From Henckelia pumila (Eukaryota; Streptophyta; Magnoliopsida; Lamiales; Gesneriaceae): 64,000 bases of DNA. The position numbers were made by a program, and so were the translations under genes. Under the pieces are notes generated by a model. It saw only the letters and a list, made by a program, of their open reading frames with translations, searched no databases and was not told the origin of the DNA. Where the stretch lies: contig NC_133123.1 of assembly GCF_033568475.1 (NCBI RefSeq), positions 129,056,930-129,120,929 of the forward strand, written 5' to 3'. Each line of letters opens with the position of its first letter. Position 1 is the first letter of the stretch. Positions 35,101 through 46,173 of the stretch are shown here, piece after piece.

Positions 35101-36911
35101 CTTTCAATTTCTCTTCCTTCGTCGCATTTAGAGCATAAATCATAAATCCTTCATTTCCTATCGACAATAATCTAAACATTTCCATTGCCGATACTAATGG
35201 AATGCGAGATTGTGAATCACTACCATAAAAATTCCACTTATTGCCATAATACGGTCTAAATCTCACAATGCCATGGAAACAATCAACCGTAGCTCTATAA
35301 TTCATCAGTGTATCCATACCCAAGATACCGTCAAAATCAGACATAGCTAGTTTGATTAGATTGGTTATCATGATCTTATCCTCAAATCTAATCACACAAT
35401 TCAAAACTATCTCATTAGACATCAAGAAAACACCAGCAGGAGTAACAACAGACACAGTATCCAATAACGGGGTAAAAGCAATCTCATGCTCATAAGCAAA
35501 TGTAACAGATAAAAATGAATGAGATGCTCCTGTGTCTATCAAGATACGTGCAGGATACTCAAAAATATAACAAATACCTGCAATAACTCCCCCAGGTGCA
35601 TCTTGTGCCTGATCCTGAGTCATAGCATGGACTTGAGCCTGCTGTGGACTTGGAAAACGCTGCTGACTCTGAGGAGATGGATACTTAGGCTGCTGAGTGG
35701 ACTGTACTGGAACATAAGGCTGTGTAGGAGCAAACTGTGGTACAGGAGCATATGGTCTGAATGATGGTCGTCCAGGAAACTGGCCAAACTGTTGTGACTG
35801 AAATTGCTGTCTTCCAGCATTTGGACATACTCGAGACGAATGTCCAGCCTGCCCACAAGTATAACAAGTTCCTGGAAATCCTGTACAATGTGCACTCAAA
35901 TGCTTACCACCACATCTGTCATAGTACACCCTACCAGATGATCCAACTAAACTTTCTGCACGACTACCACTGGAACTTGATGAACTAGACTGCTGTTTTT
36001 TTTTTAAATGGTTTCCCCTTAGCTTTAAACCAAGGCCTTTTCGCTTGCTGAGAAGATTGAATAGGCTGATATAAAGGTAAACCCATTGGTGTCTGTGAAC
36101 TACTTCCAGCTCCTTGAGGACTAGCTGCTGGGATTGATTGTGGTTCACCCCTGAGTAGACTTGCTTCAATCTTCTTTGCCTTTTCTACGACTTTCATATA
36201 AGTTGATGGAGTTCCTATAGTTACCAATGTGTGGATAGTTCGTGTAAGCCCCTTCAGAAAATGTGAAAGCTTTGACCGATCATTCTTTGCAATGTGTGGG
36301 ACATAAGGCAGAAGAGCAGAAAACTGAGAAGTATATTCAGCAACAGATTTATTGCCTTGCACCAACAGATTAAATTCATCTTCTTTAGCAGAATAGTATG
36401 ATGGTGGTGCATATTCTTGTGCAAACTGCTTACAAAATACTTCCCATGTGATCTTTTCACCAGAATCAGAAAGTGTTTCTGCTGTCATTTTCCACCAAAG
36501 TTGCGCACGGTCTTTAAGTTGAAAAGGAACTAACTTCAGTCGAATTTCATCAGGATATTCTAGTCCATTAAACATATTGTTGAGACTTTTCAACCAACTA
36601 GCAGCTTTCTCACTTCCTTCATTGCCAAAGAACTTTTGCGGACGCAACTCCTGAAATTGAGAAATTATTAATCGTATTCCTCCCATTTTCTCAGTCAATT
36701 GGGCTACTGGATCAGCCTCATCCTGAATCGCTTTTCCTTTGTCAGGATTTACCCGTGGTTGTTGTTCCACCTCTAATTCCACATCTTTCGGAGGCTGAAC
36801 AGCTGGTCGACCACGTCTTCCCCTGACAATATCATCAAGATTTCTAACATTTTCCGCTGCAGACTCTTCTACAACTTCCTTCCCTTTTCTACCTCTTCCT
36901 CCTGGTGTCAT
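32147..36911 (-). pseudogene. Chromovirus gag-pol polyprotein, three lesions
   Basis: Starts at ATG 36911. Gag (QELRPQKFFGNEG..AQLWWKM) runs to about 36000, where an extra A in a run of ten As shifts the frame. In the next frame (33686-36169) are the zinc knuckle [14 protein letters not shown] (about 35830-35880), protease [10 protein letters not shown] (about 35520), RT with [11 protein letters not shown] (about 34510-34540) and RNase H ([19 protein letters not shown]). A TGA near 33683 interrupts the linker. Integrase follows (33574-32276): HHCC with HPGIRKMYH and CLMCQQ, catalytic [15 protein letters not shown] and GQSERTIQT. The chromodomain-like end ([24 protein letters not shown]) is cut by TAG at about 32273-32275, where a Trp codon is usual. 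The frame then continues to a stop at 32147-32149. Confidence 0.92.
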
Positions 36912-37164
36912 TCTACAAGACACAAGGATTTAAATACAGGCAAAAATATCTTAACAAACAGAAAACTATGATAGGAACTCAGAGTTCTAATAGAATTCAT
37001 AAACTAATTCTAAAGCCAAGAACTACTGGTTCTAACAAATACGTTCAAAAATAAACACAACAAGTAAGTCACGTAAGAACAAGTAGTCACACACATACGC
37101 AACCATTTTGTTAGTGTCTAAACTCGAGTGTCCTAGACTCTAGTTCGAGCATATCCCAGTATAC

Positions 37165-37176
37165 GCTCTGATACCA
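37165..37176 (-). promoter_or_regulatory. Primer binding site (tRNA-iMet) of the chromovirus
   Basis: TGGTATCAGAGC on the minus strand, two bases from the 5' LTR end. Confidence 0.92.
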
Positions 37177-37178
37177 AA

Positions 37179-39238
37179 TGAAAGGGCCCGTGTCCTGATT
37201 TAATATTTAATGATCAAACAACCAGGATTAATTAATGTAAACAGCGAAAACGAGTTAAAAATTTGCGTTTGGGCCTACAGAAATTTCGGCATGACCTATT
37301 CGTAAATAGGACATCCCAAAAACCTGTACAACACAACCAGCAATATATACTCAAAAATAGAGTCACAACTCCAATTTACAAACCTATAGCCGCACTGGCC
37401 AGGACTAAACACATGCAGAGCCGGCAAGGCTCGATCACACAAATAACAATTCAAAACAAGGTCCAAAACTATTTATACAGATACACAGGGCATCACCCCG
37501 GCAAATATAAAACTCGCTAAACTGATATATATACATATATCTGGGAACTCGACTCCACGCTCGCCTCACTGGGTACCACTAGATGACGCTCCACCAGATG
37601 CGTCAAATCCCCCTGGATAACCTGCTATGGAATCACAAACAACCACAACATAAAAAAAAAACAGGGGTCGGACCCCAGTACGACGAACTATAAAAATTAC
37701 GACAAATATAACTGACATGAATAAAATCAAGTACAATGCAATGAAATGCAATGTAATGCGTGACAGGTATCAATGAAATAAGGGATACCAAAAGGAGTCC
37801 AAATAATCGTATCACAATAAACTCAGTGGCCACCCGTGCCAGGAACGCAGCAGAACTCGAATCATCACTGCTAATCCATACACGTAGCATCGGAGGGTGA
37901 CAGGAGCGACCCGTCCAGCCTCATGCTGTCATCAGGAGTGTCGTACGTAGCATCGAGAGCACGGTTGCTACCCGCTCGGTCTCGTGCTAACTCAGGAGTG
38001 CACTAAATAATGTCACTCGCTCCATCGATGACTCAATACATCTCAAGAGATCAATATCAATAGCAATCAAAGGAGTCAAAGCTCAACGTGCTATGAAAAA
38101 TTAGTAAAATGAGTGAATGCAATCATATAATCCACATAAGCACATAAAACACGTTAGCACTCATTACAAAATACTTAATATCATTACATGCCATTATAGG
38201 CGTCGTAATATAAACAGGTCATACGTACCTCAACCAATTCTTAATTTACCATAGAAATTATCCCAAATATTTCTCGGATATTCCAATCCCAAATTTTCAG
38301 AATCTGTAATTCCAGAAAAATTGCTCATAAATCCTAAAATTCATATTTAATATTAAAACATCCTATTAATGACCAAATATCGAATATACGACTCTAAAAG
38401 TCGAACTACCTAAATATAAATAATCTGAAATTGTCCATAATTAGTTACTAAATCCTAAATTACTATAAGACAATTCTAACACAGTGAAACATTTAAATAG
38501 TAATTGCAATAATCCTAAAAGTCAAAAATCCCCAACTACAATAATCTGAAATTTCGAAATAATGCTAGAATAATTTCTGAAAAATAGCCAATACCTCCAA
38601 TCGAGTCCGATATAATACCTACAACCAATAATAAATCAAATATTAATTATCGGAAGTTGATTGAATCAAAATTCCCAAAATTCGAAACACTAATCTCGAA
38701 ATCTACCTCAAATATTCGAATTAGAGGTCTAATCAACCGAAACAACAACCCTCTAAACTCCGGCGGCGATCGGCGACGGCGAACGGCGGTGAACGACGGC
38801 GGCTGGTGCGACGGGTTTTCGGGAATCTCAATAAAAATATGAAATATAGGTACCGAAAGATAGCTCTCGTCGAGAGGATTCCAGAACTATATTTACTTTT
38901 GAAATCCGGCCAAAAACGAATGAGATACGACCCTTACAAGCGACGGGAAGATTTTGAAAGAAAAAGAAAACGATACAGACGGGGATGACGATGAACGCGT
39001 GAGGAGAGAGAAACAGTCTGAATATATATATCCATATCTATTTAATTAGATATGTATTGCTTTAATGTGTGTCTTATTTTATTTATTCGGGGTTCAAACT
39101 TGACCCGGTTCGAGTTATTTCAACTCCTGTGTGCTCTATTAATAACATATTCATTTTAATATCGTCTATAAACCGATATTTATAAATAAATATTTTTAAC
39201 ACACAAATTAATTAATATATTAATATCGGGTCCTTACA
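37179..39238 (-). repeat. 5' LTR of the chromovirus
   Basis: 2060 bp, TG..CA, next to the primer binding site. Near-identical to 30023-32069. Confidence 0.95.
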
Positions 39239-39489
39239 TTAATGACAAAATTAACCCTACCGTAATGTGGAGGAGAATGAGACGTATTTAGAGTTTAGAT
39301 GTTTTTATATGTGGAGGGTAATCATGTTTTTTTTGTAATATTTTTTTAGTTATATTAAATTTATCACACCAAATCAAAGGGACACATAGCCCCCTTATCA
39401 AAGGATTTATCAAGTGTCCATTGACTTATCATGAGTTTTTTAAAAATGTACCAAACATGCCCTTATCATGTGTACCAAACTATGCCATA

Positions 39490-40249
39490 AAGTATAGAGA
39501 AGATAATGGTCTCAAAGAAGAGCTTGATTAAAATTATCCTGGTCCGCCATGATATATAAGTAATAGTCATTTATATCTCAGGCAATATGCAGTATGACCT
39601 AATAAGCTAGCATAAAGTTTGTCAATCTTAGTCATATTTACAATAAAAAATAATATTTTTGGTAATAATAGATAATATTTTTCATGGCTGACCCAAATAG
39701 GAGATCCACCTCAAAAAATTGAGTGGTGAAACCGTCTCATAGGAGTTTTTGCCACTAGCATAAACTTATTCAAACCATAAAACTAAAATCAGATTGTCTG
39801 TTTATATCTTACTTTTTCATAGTCTGAATCAATTTAAAAATCGATCAAATCCAAAGAATTTGGTTTGGTTTGGTTTAAAACTAACATTTCATGCAGCCTA
39901 AACCAATCAAAGGAGAAGTATTCAAATCACGAGATCAGATAGGTGTACAACTCAATAAACGCGGATCGTGGTATTAGAGTTTTTTAACTCATTGATCGGA
40001 AAAATTGACCACAATTTTTAATTCATTCATGTTTATCTTATTTTTAAATTATTTTAATTTCACCTTATGGTTCGTGATATCATTTCATATGACTTGGATG
40101 AGATATCATTCCCAACCTTATGATTTGATATAATTGACTTGATATGAGTAAAATTTTACTAATATAGTCATTTTTTCACAATTTTTTTTTTCCAGTTAAC
40201 ATGGATATTTAAGCCATTATATGATAGTCAATATAATAATCATACAGTG
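39490..40249. other. AT-rich intergenic DNA
   Basis: No gene seen. Around 39650-39760 is a dispersed-type fragment containing AAACCGTCTCATAGGAG, related to the piece near 12280. Confidence 0.5.
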
Positions 40250-40252
40250 TAA

Positions 40253-40500
40253 GACATTGTTTGGTTTGATCTATTATTAATCTATGTATAACTTATTTCA
40301 ATTAATTTCGTCTTATTTTCGTCATATTATTTATCTATTTATTAATTAATAATGTTACATCAATTAAATCAAATAAATTATAATCTATCAATCAAATCAA
40401 ATAATGTATTAAATATTTTTATTTATTTATTTTTAATTTACATTATATTACTTATTTATGGATTACTTATCATATCACTCGAACCAAACGGTGTGATGTC
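40253..40500. mobile_element. Small Tourist-like MITE beside the PRR5 copy B promoter
   Basis: Left end GACATTGTTTGGTTTGA and right end TCGAACCAAACGGTGTGATGTC are imperfect inverted repeats with a 5-base indel. TAA flanks both sides (40250-40252 and 40501-40503). The interior is AT-rich. Homology to the copy A promoter starts right after it. Confidence 0.55.
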
Positions 40501-40503
40501 TAA

Positions 40504-40715
40504 TGATATAAGCAAAACAAATATCTAGGGTAAAAAATTTGAGCCATTAGATGTGAGGTGGGTATTGTGGAACGTGTGTAATGGTGTAAGCAAAACAAAA
40601 TATCTACTGTAACAAATTTGAGCCATTAGATGTTGGGTTACGTGGCTGGTGCAGAGTGTAAACAAAAAACAAATATCTAATGTAACAAATTTGAGCCATT
40701 AGATTTGATGTGAGG
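40504..40715 (+). promoter_or_regulatory. Three tandem evening-element repeats upstream of PRR5 copy B
   Basis: A block of about 60 bp (..AAGCAAAACAAATATCTANNGTAACAAATTTGAGCCATTAGATGTGAGGTGG) occurs three times, spaced about 78 and 74 bp. It holds AAATATCT at 40519-40526, the full AAAATATCT at 40597-40605, and AAATATCT at 40671-40678, at about -333, -255 and -181 from the ATG. Copy A has one such block. The motif is the binding site of CCA1/LHY/RVE8; effect on expression is inference. Confidence 0.7.
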
Positions 40716-40851
40716 TGGGTAGGCTTTTGGCTTTGAAAATGCAACAAATGTAAACTTTAATAAAGGCGATAAAAAAATTCTGGTAGGCAGTTTCCAACTC
40801 CTACAGCTGGTGTTTTACCTGATCACGTTCTCTGAAGAATTTTTTGAAAAA

Positions 40852-43800
40852 ATGGGCGACGTTGTGGTGAGCAGTGAAGACGGGATGGGATTACAGCTTC
40901 GAGAAACAGGGGAGGAGCGGATATCAGAGAAGACGAGTAGCGCAGAAGGTGCCCGAAACGCGGCTGCCGGTGCTTCTTCTTCTGTTGTTAGGTGGGAGAG
41001 GTTTCTTCCGAAAAGGGCGATTAGGGTGCTTCTGGTGGAAGCTGATGACTCCACAAGACAGATTATTGCTGCCCTTCTCAGGAAATGCAGTTACAGAGGT
41101 TGGTTTTTCCTGTTCAGAATTATTAGTGGGGTTTGTGTGATTTTTTTTTTTTTTTTTTTTTGCTCTGGAGGTTTGAGGATTTGATAATAGGGATTTAATG
41201 GAGGATGGGTTTTTGGTGATCATGATTCTTTTTTGACTGTTGAAGGTGTGTAGATACTTTCTTGATCATCTAATATAACCTTAAATGATGATAATATCGG
41301 GGATATTTTTGCTTGTACATTTTGTGGGATTTGGCTTTTTTGGACAACTTACTCGTCAATTTGAGTTATTGTGGAACTTCATCGGTGAAATGACGCACGG
41401 TACATGTTTTTTTTTTCCCAAAGAACTTGATGCATAAGATAAGATTTCATTCGCTGAAATCTTTATTTTCCCCCAAATTTGGCATTTAGTTCTATTTTGA
41501 TTTCGAGTTTTTGGTTTAATTTAACTGCACAGTGGATATTCTGGGCAGCGGTGTAACATGTTCTTGTCTTCTTGATGTAAAGATTAATCAGAAAAACTTT
41601 ACATTGACAGTCTAGTTAGACGTGCAACTCTTAATATCTGAGATAGTTGCACTCGATGGCTGCGTAAAAATGTCACTCTACGGACAAATGTTGAGTTCGA
41701 ATGATTAAGATACAAATTTGATCTTTGTTTACTATTTTCTGCCTGCTTGCGGATGGCATCTTTAGTTGTTTCAACTTTCAACTGCTAATGTTTGAGAATG
41801 AACTCTGCAGTTGCTTCAGTGGCTGATGGCTTAAAAGCATGGGAGGTGCTGAAAGAAAGATCCCACAACATAGACCTTATTTTGACAGAAGTCAAATTGC
41901 CGTCTATCTCTGGATACGCTCTTCTAACCTTGATTATGGAGCATCATCTCTGCAAAAACATTCCAGTAATAAGTATGCTGCTTTGTTTGGCATTCAAATT
42001 ATTCAAATTATTCGAGTTAAGCCATCTTAAAACAAGTAATTTATTTGGTGATGCAGTGATGTCCGCACAAGACTCGGTTAGTACTGTCTATAAGTGCATG
42101 TTGAGAGGAGCAGCTGACTTTCTTGTAAAACCGCTGAGAAAAAACGAGCTGAGGAACTTGTGGCAGCATGTCTGGAGGAAACAAGCAGTAAGCTCGATAT
42201 TAATATGATTTCCCTAGTGTCATCTGGTACAATGTTAATGTTCTCTACTTACCATATAACACCGGTATCAGGCGAATAGTGCTGCTGGCCTGGGACCTCC
42301 AGATGAGGGTGTAGCTCAACAGAAGGTTGAAGCCACAGCCGAAAATAATGCTATTAGCAATGATCATTCTAGTGGTTATATGCCTGGCGTCCAGAGAAAT
42401 AGAGAAAGCACTGAAAAAGAAAGTGATGCTCAGGTATTTTATCTTTTTCTTCATTATTTTTTGTGATGATATGCATCATTCAACTTAAAAATACCAAAAA
42501 TCTTTTATTGAAAAGCAAAATTCAAATGCATTGGTTATATATCTTCGCCTATTTTATCTGCAGAGTTCCTGCACAAAACCAGAGTTAGATGCTGAGGGAG
42601 CGGATATGGAACATGTCCGTTTCATATCACAACAAAAAAATGGTAAAAGTCTTTCAGATGACATCAATATTCGTATGGGACCAAATGATGATAAAACTGG
42701 AGGTAATATTCTAATCCGCACTCTGATGGTCCCTTTTCTCCTCCATAGCTCATACTTATTTAAATTTTTCGCATTTTGAAATGCAAATAGGGGCCGAGGC
42801 CAACGTAGACAGGGATCATGTAGTTCCACGAGGTCAAGACGAGAAGGCTGATGACCATAACTCTGAGAATAATGGGATACGTGGGAGTTCTTCCACGGAG
42901 GCTATCGATTTAATCGGAGCTTTTGGTAATTACATGAAAGGCGATTTTGGATGCTATGCCTCAAATTCCAGTGCAAACAAGTTTGACATTTTACCAGTGT
43001 TGGATCTATCTTTGAGAAGAACTAACCCCAGTGGATCTGTGAATCAATTAAATCATGAGAAGCAAAGGTTAAACCACTCTGACTCATCCGCCTTCTCCAG
43101 GTGAGTACTACTCAGTAGTTTGAGTTTCTGATCATTCCTAATATTTTGTTACAAATTCTTAAGATAAAAGTTTGGCATCATGGTTTTCTATTTCCTAAAA
43201 TAGGAGAGAAAATAATGAGGTAAAAATGCCTTGCAATGTCTAAATTCTCTATGGCAGAGGAAGCTAACTAAGTTTGAGGCCAAACAACCTTCAATACTTA
43301 ATATTTTTTAATAATATTAATTTATTTCATTACTGTTTTTCCGATGCAACCTCATCAAATAGTTGACAGATCCTCATCCAATCAAATGCAGGTACAAAAA
43401 CAAGCCATTGCAACCGAGTGACTCAATATCACCAAGCACTTGCAATAATAATCAACAAAATCAAGAAGCCAATTCCGAGAAACAACAATCAAATCATATC
43501 CCAGTTAAAGGTCTAATATTTGATAATGCTATAAATTCCTATGGTTCTGTAATGCCTGCAATATATTGTTCTCAAACGTGCCTGTCACCGTTGCCTAGTG
43601 CAGGTTCAGCACCCCATTCAGAACCTTTCCCTCATTTGGATTCATTTTATTCGTTGGAAGGACAATCCTCAATTTCTAAGCAATTTCAGAATATTATGGA
43701 TCAAAGAATGAGTAATCCCATTGATCAAAGAGACTCAGACAACCAACAGAGTCGAAAATTGGAGAATTTGGACCATCAAGGGCACATTTATCCTGAGCAT

Positions 43801-44404
43801 GATCAGACAGGGAACAATGGTTTCTGTAATGGAAACATCAGCCAACATTATAGCAAGTGTTCAGGAAAAGATGGCGACATTTATTTGACTTCTGTTGTTG
43901 AAGCGATGTCAGAATGTGGTAATGAAGAGGCTTTCAATGTTTATGAAGGGGCCTCTCATAGATCCATGCAAAGAGAAGCAGCTCTTACGAAATTCAGGCT
44001 GAAGAGGAAAGATAGATGCTTTGAGAAGAAGGTAATATAATAACTTAATACTGATTTTGAGAATCAACATACTTACCAATTTCTTGGAAATTACATTCAT
44101 TATGAATCTTGAGTTATTATTTTCCATTCTTGCTTCATCTAACAAATCAAACCAAATGAAACCCTTGGATAATCTCTCAACGACATTCAAGAAATATATG
44201 TACTTTGTGTTTTACACTTATCAGATTAATATATGAATTATATGATTTCAGATGAGTTTGTTAAAACCTGTTCATTTATTGTTTTGATGGCAGGTACGAT
44301 ACGAGAGCAGAAAGAAGCTGGCTGAGCAACGCCCACGTGTTAAGGGGCAATTCGTTCGCCAACCACTTATTGATTCTCAACCCGAAAACACTTCAGCTAG
44401 TTAG
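40852..44404 (+). CDS. PRR5: PRR5-like pseudo-response regulator, copy B (8 exons, 633 aa)
   Basis: Same exon plan as copy A: 40852-41098, 41811-41972, 42057-42187, 42272-42433, 42564-42702, 42791-43100, 43392-44031, 44294-44404; total 1902 bp, open throughout. The pseudo-receiver spans residues about 57-173 with Glu109 in place of the phosphorylated Asp. The EAR motif LDLSL is at 351-355 and the CCT domain at about 578-621. All six middle exons except exon 7 have the same length as in copy A. Exon 7 lacks 44 codons present in copy A (between two CCAG-type repeats at about 43500) and has two extra codons (SD) near 43737. Exon 1 is 13 codons shorter. Domains known to matter for repression and DNA binding are kept, so it is probably functional. 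PRR9 is the closest alternative name. Confidence 0.93.
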
Positions 44405-45004
44405 CTTTACTCTCAAGTGAAGCAAGAATTTAACAAATTTTGGCTAAAAGTTATCAGATTTTGTTCTGTATTTTACTGGCATCATGTAAAAGATCCCACA
44501 TATATAATAATTGTATATTATAACCTTTGGTGCTCGGGGATTATTTAAAGTTATGAGGAGGCAAGTATTTTTTTCCAGCTTGAGCAGTGTAAATAAATGT
44601 CTGTTATCATTTGTTTCAAGAGAACGATGTATTGGAACCCAAAATATGTTATGATCACGAGTTATGTATAGCGGGGGTAGTTTATTGTAAATTAAAAGAG
44701 AACCTCTCGATCTTTTGGTTTTGAGAGTCGCCGAATTAGAGAATCTCATTATCTGAAGAGATTTTTCCCCATTTCTGGCAATTCTAAATGATGAAATTTT
44801 ATTGCCTACGGCGTCCATTTAAATAGAGCTGCAAGGATCTGTCCGATTCCTAATTTGCCAAAAGGGATAAGAAAAGATTATTCTTTCCACCAATATCTAA
44901 ACTCTGATGAATCAATCCAATCAGCGGCCGTGCATGATTCTGCGGCTCTCTCGGATGTAAAGCTCTGCTTAGGCAGATGCCATGCTACACCTGATGATTT
45001 TTTC

Positions 45005-46165
45005 GGGACAATTGCATTTTGATCCCCTGTTAAACATCGAAAAAGCTTAAAATCCCTTATGAAAAATCAATAAGCTAATTGCACCTTCTGTTTTTAAATC
45101 AGTGACTCACGTGCCCCATTTTAATTTATCAGATTTTATAAATATATTTAATTTGATAAAGACTTTTTTGCCCTTAAAATATTTAAACCCAATAAAGCTT
45201 GATGCCAAATTCAGCACTTCCTCAATTACCCAATCCAACATCCACTTCGGCCATATCACAAACACTTGGTAGGCATAAATGCAAGCTCCTGCGTTTCAAA
45301 GCAATATGACCCAGTAAATCCACCCCACAACACAATAATCAACACACAGATAGGAACACATATATAACAAGTATGATAACAAGTACTCCGGTCTCCGCCT
45401 ACAATTATGCACATTTCCCAGAACCTCCATCGGCAAAAACTCCAATATTTTCAATGAAGGGAAATTAGAGGGAAATAATGATGGTGGGGAAGAGGGTGAA
45501 TCTGGGTTGAAGAAGAGCAAAAATAGTTGTTGAGAGGAGCAAAGGTGAGCGGGCCGGAGCCAAGATCCGAAAGGGTGATGCATTTGGTGAAGGCATTTGA
45601 AAATTTCAATTTGATTCCCAATCCAAATGATTTCAAGGAAAAAGAAGTCGGAGAAGTGAAGGAAACTAAAGGGCTAAAATGGAGTCAACTGGACTTCAAC
45701 AACATCCTCGGTTTTGTAAATCGGAGGTGTCGTTCTCTCCGTTCAGTTCTTCAGACCTTTTCCTTACGTCGAAGAGCTTAGGTTTGGATTCGACTCGATC
45801 TTATTCACTAGAAAGCAGCCAAGGAAGGTCATAGTCAAGCCACTGCCAATCAGACGGAGGGAGCCCACCACCGGAGGTTGTCGACGATGAACCCGAAAAT
45901 CCCCAGAAGTAAATGAACGAGAATAACAAAGAGAAAAGAACTATGAAGATTGCGTGGGTGGATGAAAGAGAGAGATAAATAATGTGTAAATAGTACAATT
46001 TTTTATAAAAAAATCGCATCTACGTCGCGTGTACTTACCACGCTGATTTCAGGGATGACTTGCGCCAAAATTTTAAAATCACAAGGAGATTATAGCCTAT
46101 TAAATTATTATAGGGGGTGTTAAACTCTTTTTATGTTTTACGGGGGTCAAAATGCAATTATCCCA
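45005..46165. mobile_element. TIR element (1161 bp, Mutator- or hAT-like) inserted after PRR5 copy B
   Basis: Ends are GGGACAATTGCATTTTGATCCCC and GGGGGTCAAAATGCAATTATCCC(A), inverted repeats of about 22 bp. ATTTTTTC flanks both sides (44997-45004 and 46166-46173), an 8-bp duplication; a ninth base would differ (G/A). The matching place after copy A (about 22150) is empty. The middle is less AT-rich than the ends and holds a short open frame (see 45536-45781). Confidence 0.85.
45536..45781 (+). pseudogene. Possible captured gene fragment inside the TIR element
   Basis: An open stretch encodes RVMHLVKAFENF followed by a charged linker and LKWSQLDF. This resembles the C-terminal part of plant calmodulin-binding-domain proteins (RV..LVKAFE.. 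then KW..). There is no clear start or gene context. If confirmed, the element would be a Pack-type element carrying host sequence. Low confidence, from memory of the family only. Confidence 0.3.
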
Positions 46166-46173
46166 ATTTTTTC

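Larger units (their letters stand above)
30023..39238 (-). mobile_element. Ty3/gypsy chromovirus (Tekay/Del-like), minus strand
   Basis: Two LTRs of about 2.05 kb (30023-32069 and 37179-39238), both TG..CA and nearly identical by eye, flank a complete but broken gag-pol on the minus strand. A primer binding site for initiator Met tRNA and a polypurine tract are in the expected places. TTAA is shared at both flanks. The integrase end contains a chromodomain-like region. Long LTRs, tRNA-iMet primer and chromodomain fit the Tekay/Del clade; clade assignment is inference. Confidence 0.93.
29880..39486. mobile_element. Small TIR element split by the chromovirus
   Basis: GGCATAGTTTGGTACATATGATA at 29880 is mirrored by TATCATGTGTACCAAACTATGCC ending at 39486. 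ATA directly flanks both ends. Removing the chromovirus (30023-39238) leaves an element of about 390 bp, a normal MITE size. Subterminal copies of GTTTGGTAYR also occur. The superfamily is uncertain; ends of this kind with a 3-bp duplication suggest a Tourist-like element. Confidence 0.75.
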
